Part shown: piece by piece, positions 63,481 through 64,000 of the stretch
Layout of the letters: every line of letters starts with the position of its first letter
Position numbering within the stretch: the first letter of the stretch is position 1
Source of the DNA: Aristolochia californica
Taxonomy: Eukaryota; Streptophyta; Magnoliopsida; Piperales; Aristolochiaceae
Direction: 5' to 3'
DNA length: 64,000 nt
NCBI GenBank assembly: GCA_029961685.1
Contig: JARWKL010000010.1
Coordinates: 9,569,931 to 9,633,930 of the forward strand
Made by a program: the position numbers and the translations under genes
Notes under the pieces: model-generated
Told to the model about the DNA's origin: nothing
The model's input: the letters and a program-made list of their open reading frames with translations, nothing else
The model's database searches: none

Positions 63481-64000
63481 TCAAGTTTGGATCTGAGAAA
63501 AAAATACTTGAACATCCAAAATTGAAATGCACAAATGCTGAGAGAGATAATTCCAAAAAGTATCTGTGATTTTAATGGATAGGCAAAAAGTGGGTTGTTG
63601 GGCTCTGGTAAATATCCAGCCAGACGTTAACTTGAGAATTTAGATTTTTTCTACTCCTTGAAATTTTTGGATCATTAGGCCACATGCATCCTCAACATGT
63701 TTCGGGCATGCATTTCCACCACACTTAAAACAAGTTAGGATCAGTTACAAGTCTCTTTCCTATCAAATCTATTAGGGGTTGCACTAGTGGAACTTCCAAA
63801 ACATGGATAACAAAACTTTGGAGTTCAATTTTTAGTGCGTGAAATAATTTTCTTCACTTGCATTTGTTATAGTTTAAAAATTCTTTTGCATACATAAACT
63901 ATAAAATTTTCATTTTGTTGTGGTCTTTTATCTTTTTTCTTTCCGAGAAAAGTGGGAGAGTGAAAACTCAAGTTTGGATCTGAAAAATAAAATTTGAACA
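63481..64000 (+). repeat. Satellite, last full anchor and a truncated end
   Basis: The last anchor is 63678. The final monomer has the Z-type marks aacttccaaaacatgg and gttgtggtctt and follows a Y-type monomer, as in the X-Y-Z higher-order unit. The window ends in the gaaca of tttgaacatcc. The array clearly continues beyond the window. Confidence 0.88.

Larger units (their letters stand above)
1..64000 (+). repeat. Tandem satellite array, ~485-bp monomer, 132 anchored copies
   Basis: The window tiles completely with one monomer in one orientation. Using the GGCC of taggccacttgcatcc as phase 0, anchors run from 413 to 63678. The window opens at about phase +70 and closes at about +322 of the last monomer. 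Spacing is nearly always 479-491 bp; exceptions are listed as shortened or lengthened monomers. Landmarks in order are the aacatgttt/aaacatgtt dyad, actagt (+105), agtgcgtg (+157), ttacgag (+265), an A-run (+305), ggctccggtaa (+411), acgttaac (+432) and a T-run. Base composition is strongly AT-rich, about 30% GC by eye. I cannot assign a named satellite family. There is no sign of bacterial gene organisation; the structure fits eukaryotic constitutive heterochromatin. Confidence 0.97.

Noticed and set aside
1..64000. CRISPR array or other prokaryotic repeat system
   Set aside because: The repeat is 485 bp and directly contiguous. There are no short repeats with unique spacers and no cas-like genes.
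1..64000. Alpha satellite or a CENP-B box centromere array
   Set aside because: Monomer length and sequence do not match. The nearest candidate, ttcggtaaatatcc, lacks the CGGG half of the box.
1..64000. LTR retrotransposon or nested transposon arrays
   Set aside because: There is no internal coding region, primer-binding site, polypurine tract, terminal inverted repeat or target-site duplication. Anchors continue without any gap large enough for an insertion.
1..64000. Telomeric repeats, rDNA spacer or tRNA genes
   Set aside because: No TTTAGGG/TTAGGG-type runs, rRNA-like segments or cloverleaf-like boxes were seen. The ttaggggttg phrase is a single-copy part of each monomer.
1..64000. A shorter internal subrepeat within the 485-bp monomer
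   Set aside because: cacttgcat occurs twice about 174 bp apart and T-runs recur, but flanking sequence does not align, so I see no convincing subrepeat.

Overview
The whole window is one uninterrupted tandem satellite array. A roughly 485-bp, strongly AT-rich monomer repeats head to tail on the + strand from base 1 to base 64000. I anchored the monomers on the GGCC (or its point variants) in the conserved phrase taggccacttgcatcc and found 132 anchors. Nearly all neighbouring anchors lie 479-491 bp apart, most often 484-486 bp. I see no inverted monomer, inserted transposon, non-satellite spacer, RNA gene or credible protein-coding gene. This points to a eukaryotic nuclear genome and a constitutive-heterochromatin location (pericentromere, subtelomere or knob). 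A plant is plausible because of the monomer size, the high A/T and the apparent decay of CpG sites, but I do not recognise the satellite family and cannot name the organism.

Monomer layout (phase 0 = GGCC): a 9-bp dyad with aacatgttt at about +16 and aaacatgtt at about +50, with gcatgcat between them; actagt at about +105; an AT-rich stretch; ttacgag near +265; an A-run of about 7-13 near +305; gttgttgggctccggtaa near +404; acgttaac near +432; then a T-run leading into the next monomer.

The interest is in the array's history. (1) Bases 1 to about 1120 recur at 6304 to about 7423, 13 monomers away, at about 99% identity. (2) Block A (8.77-13.28 kb) recurs as Block B (37.11-42.1 kb) at roughly 98% by eye, except that B holds one monomer that A lacks. 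(3) B recurs again, more diverged, as Block C (about 56.5-63.5 kb), and a short piece recurs as Block D (47.85-49.34 kb). (4) A three-monomer higher-order unit (X-Y-Z, about 1456 bp) is tandem at 53.05-55.97 kb and also occurs in B and C. (5) Two adjacent monomers at 46.49-47.46 kb are nearly identical. (6) A 133-bp partial-monomer duplication with the same junction occurs three times (9.1, 37.5 and 52.1 kb). (7) About a dozen monomers carry internal deletions, several breaking at the dyad. (8) A 100-bp tract with private variants is shared by 30.9 and 49.85 kb, like a gene-conversion patch.

Most open reading frames of 60-127 codons lie on the - strand. They are the same one or two AT-rich open stretches re-read in each monomer; frames switch with A-run length and stops fall freely, so I treat them as non-coding. 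All identity figures are hand estimates from reading aligned segments.
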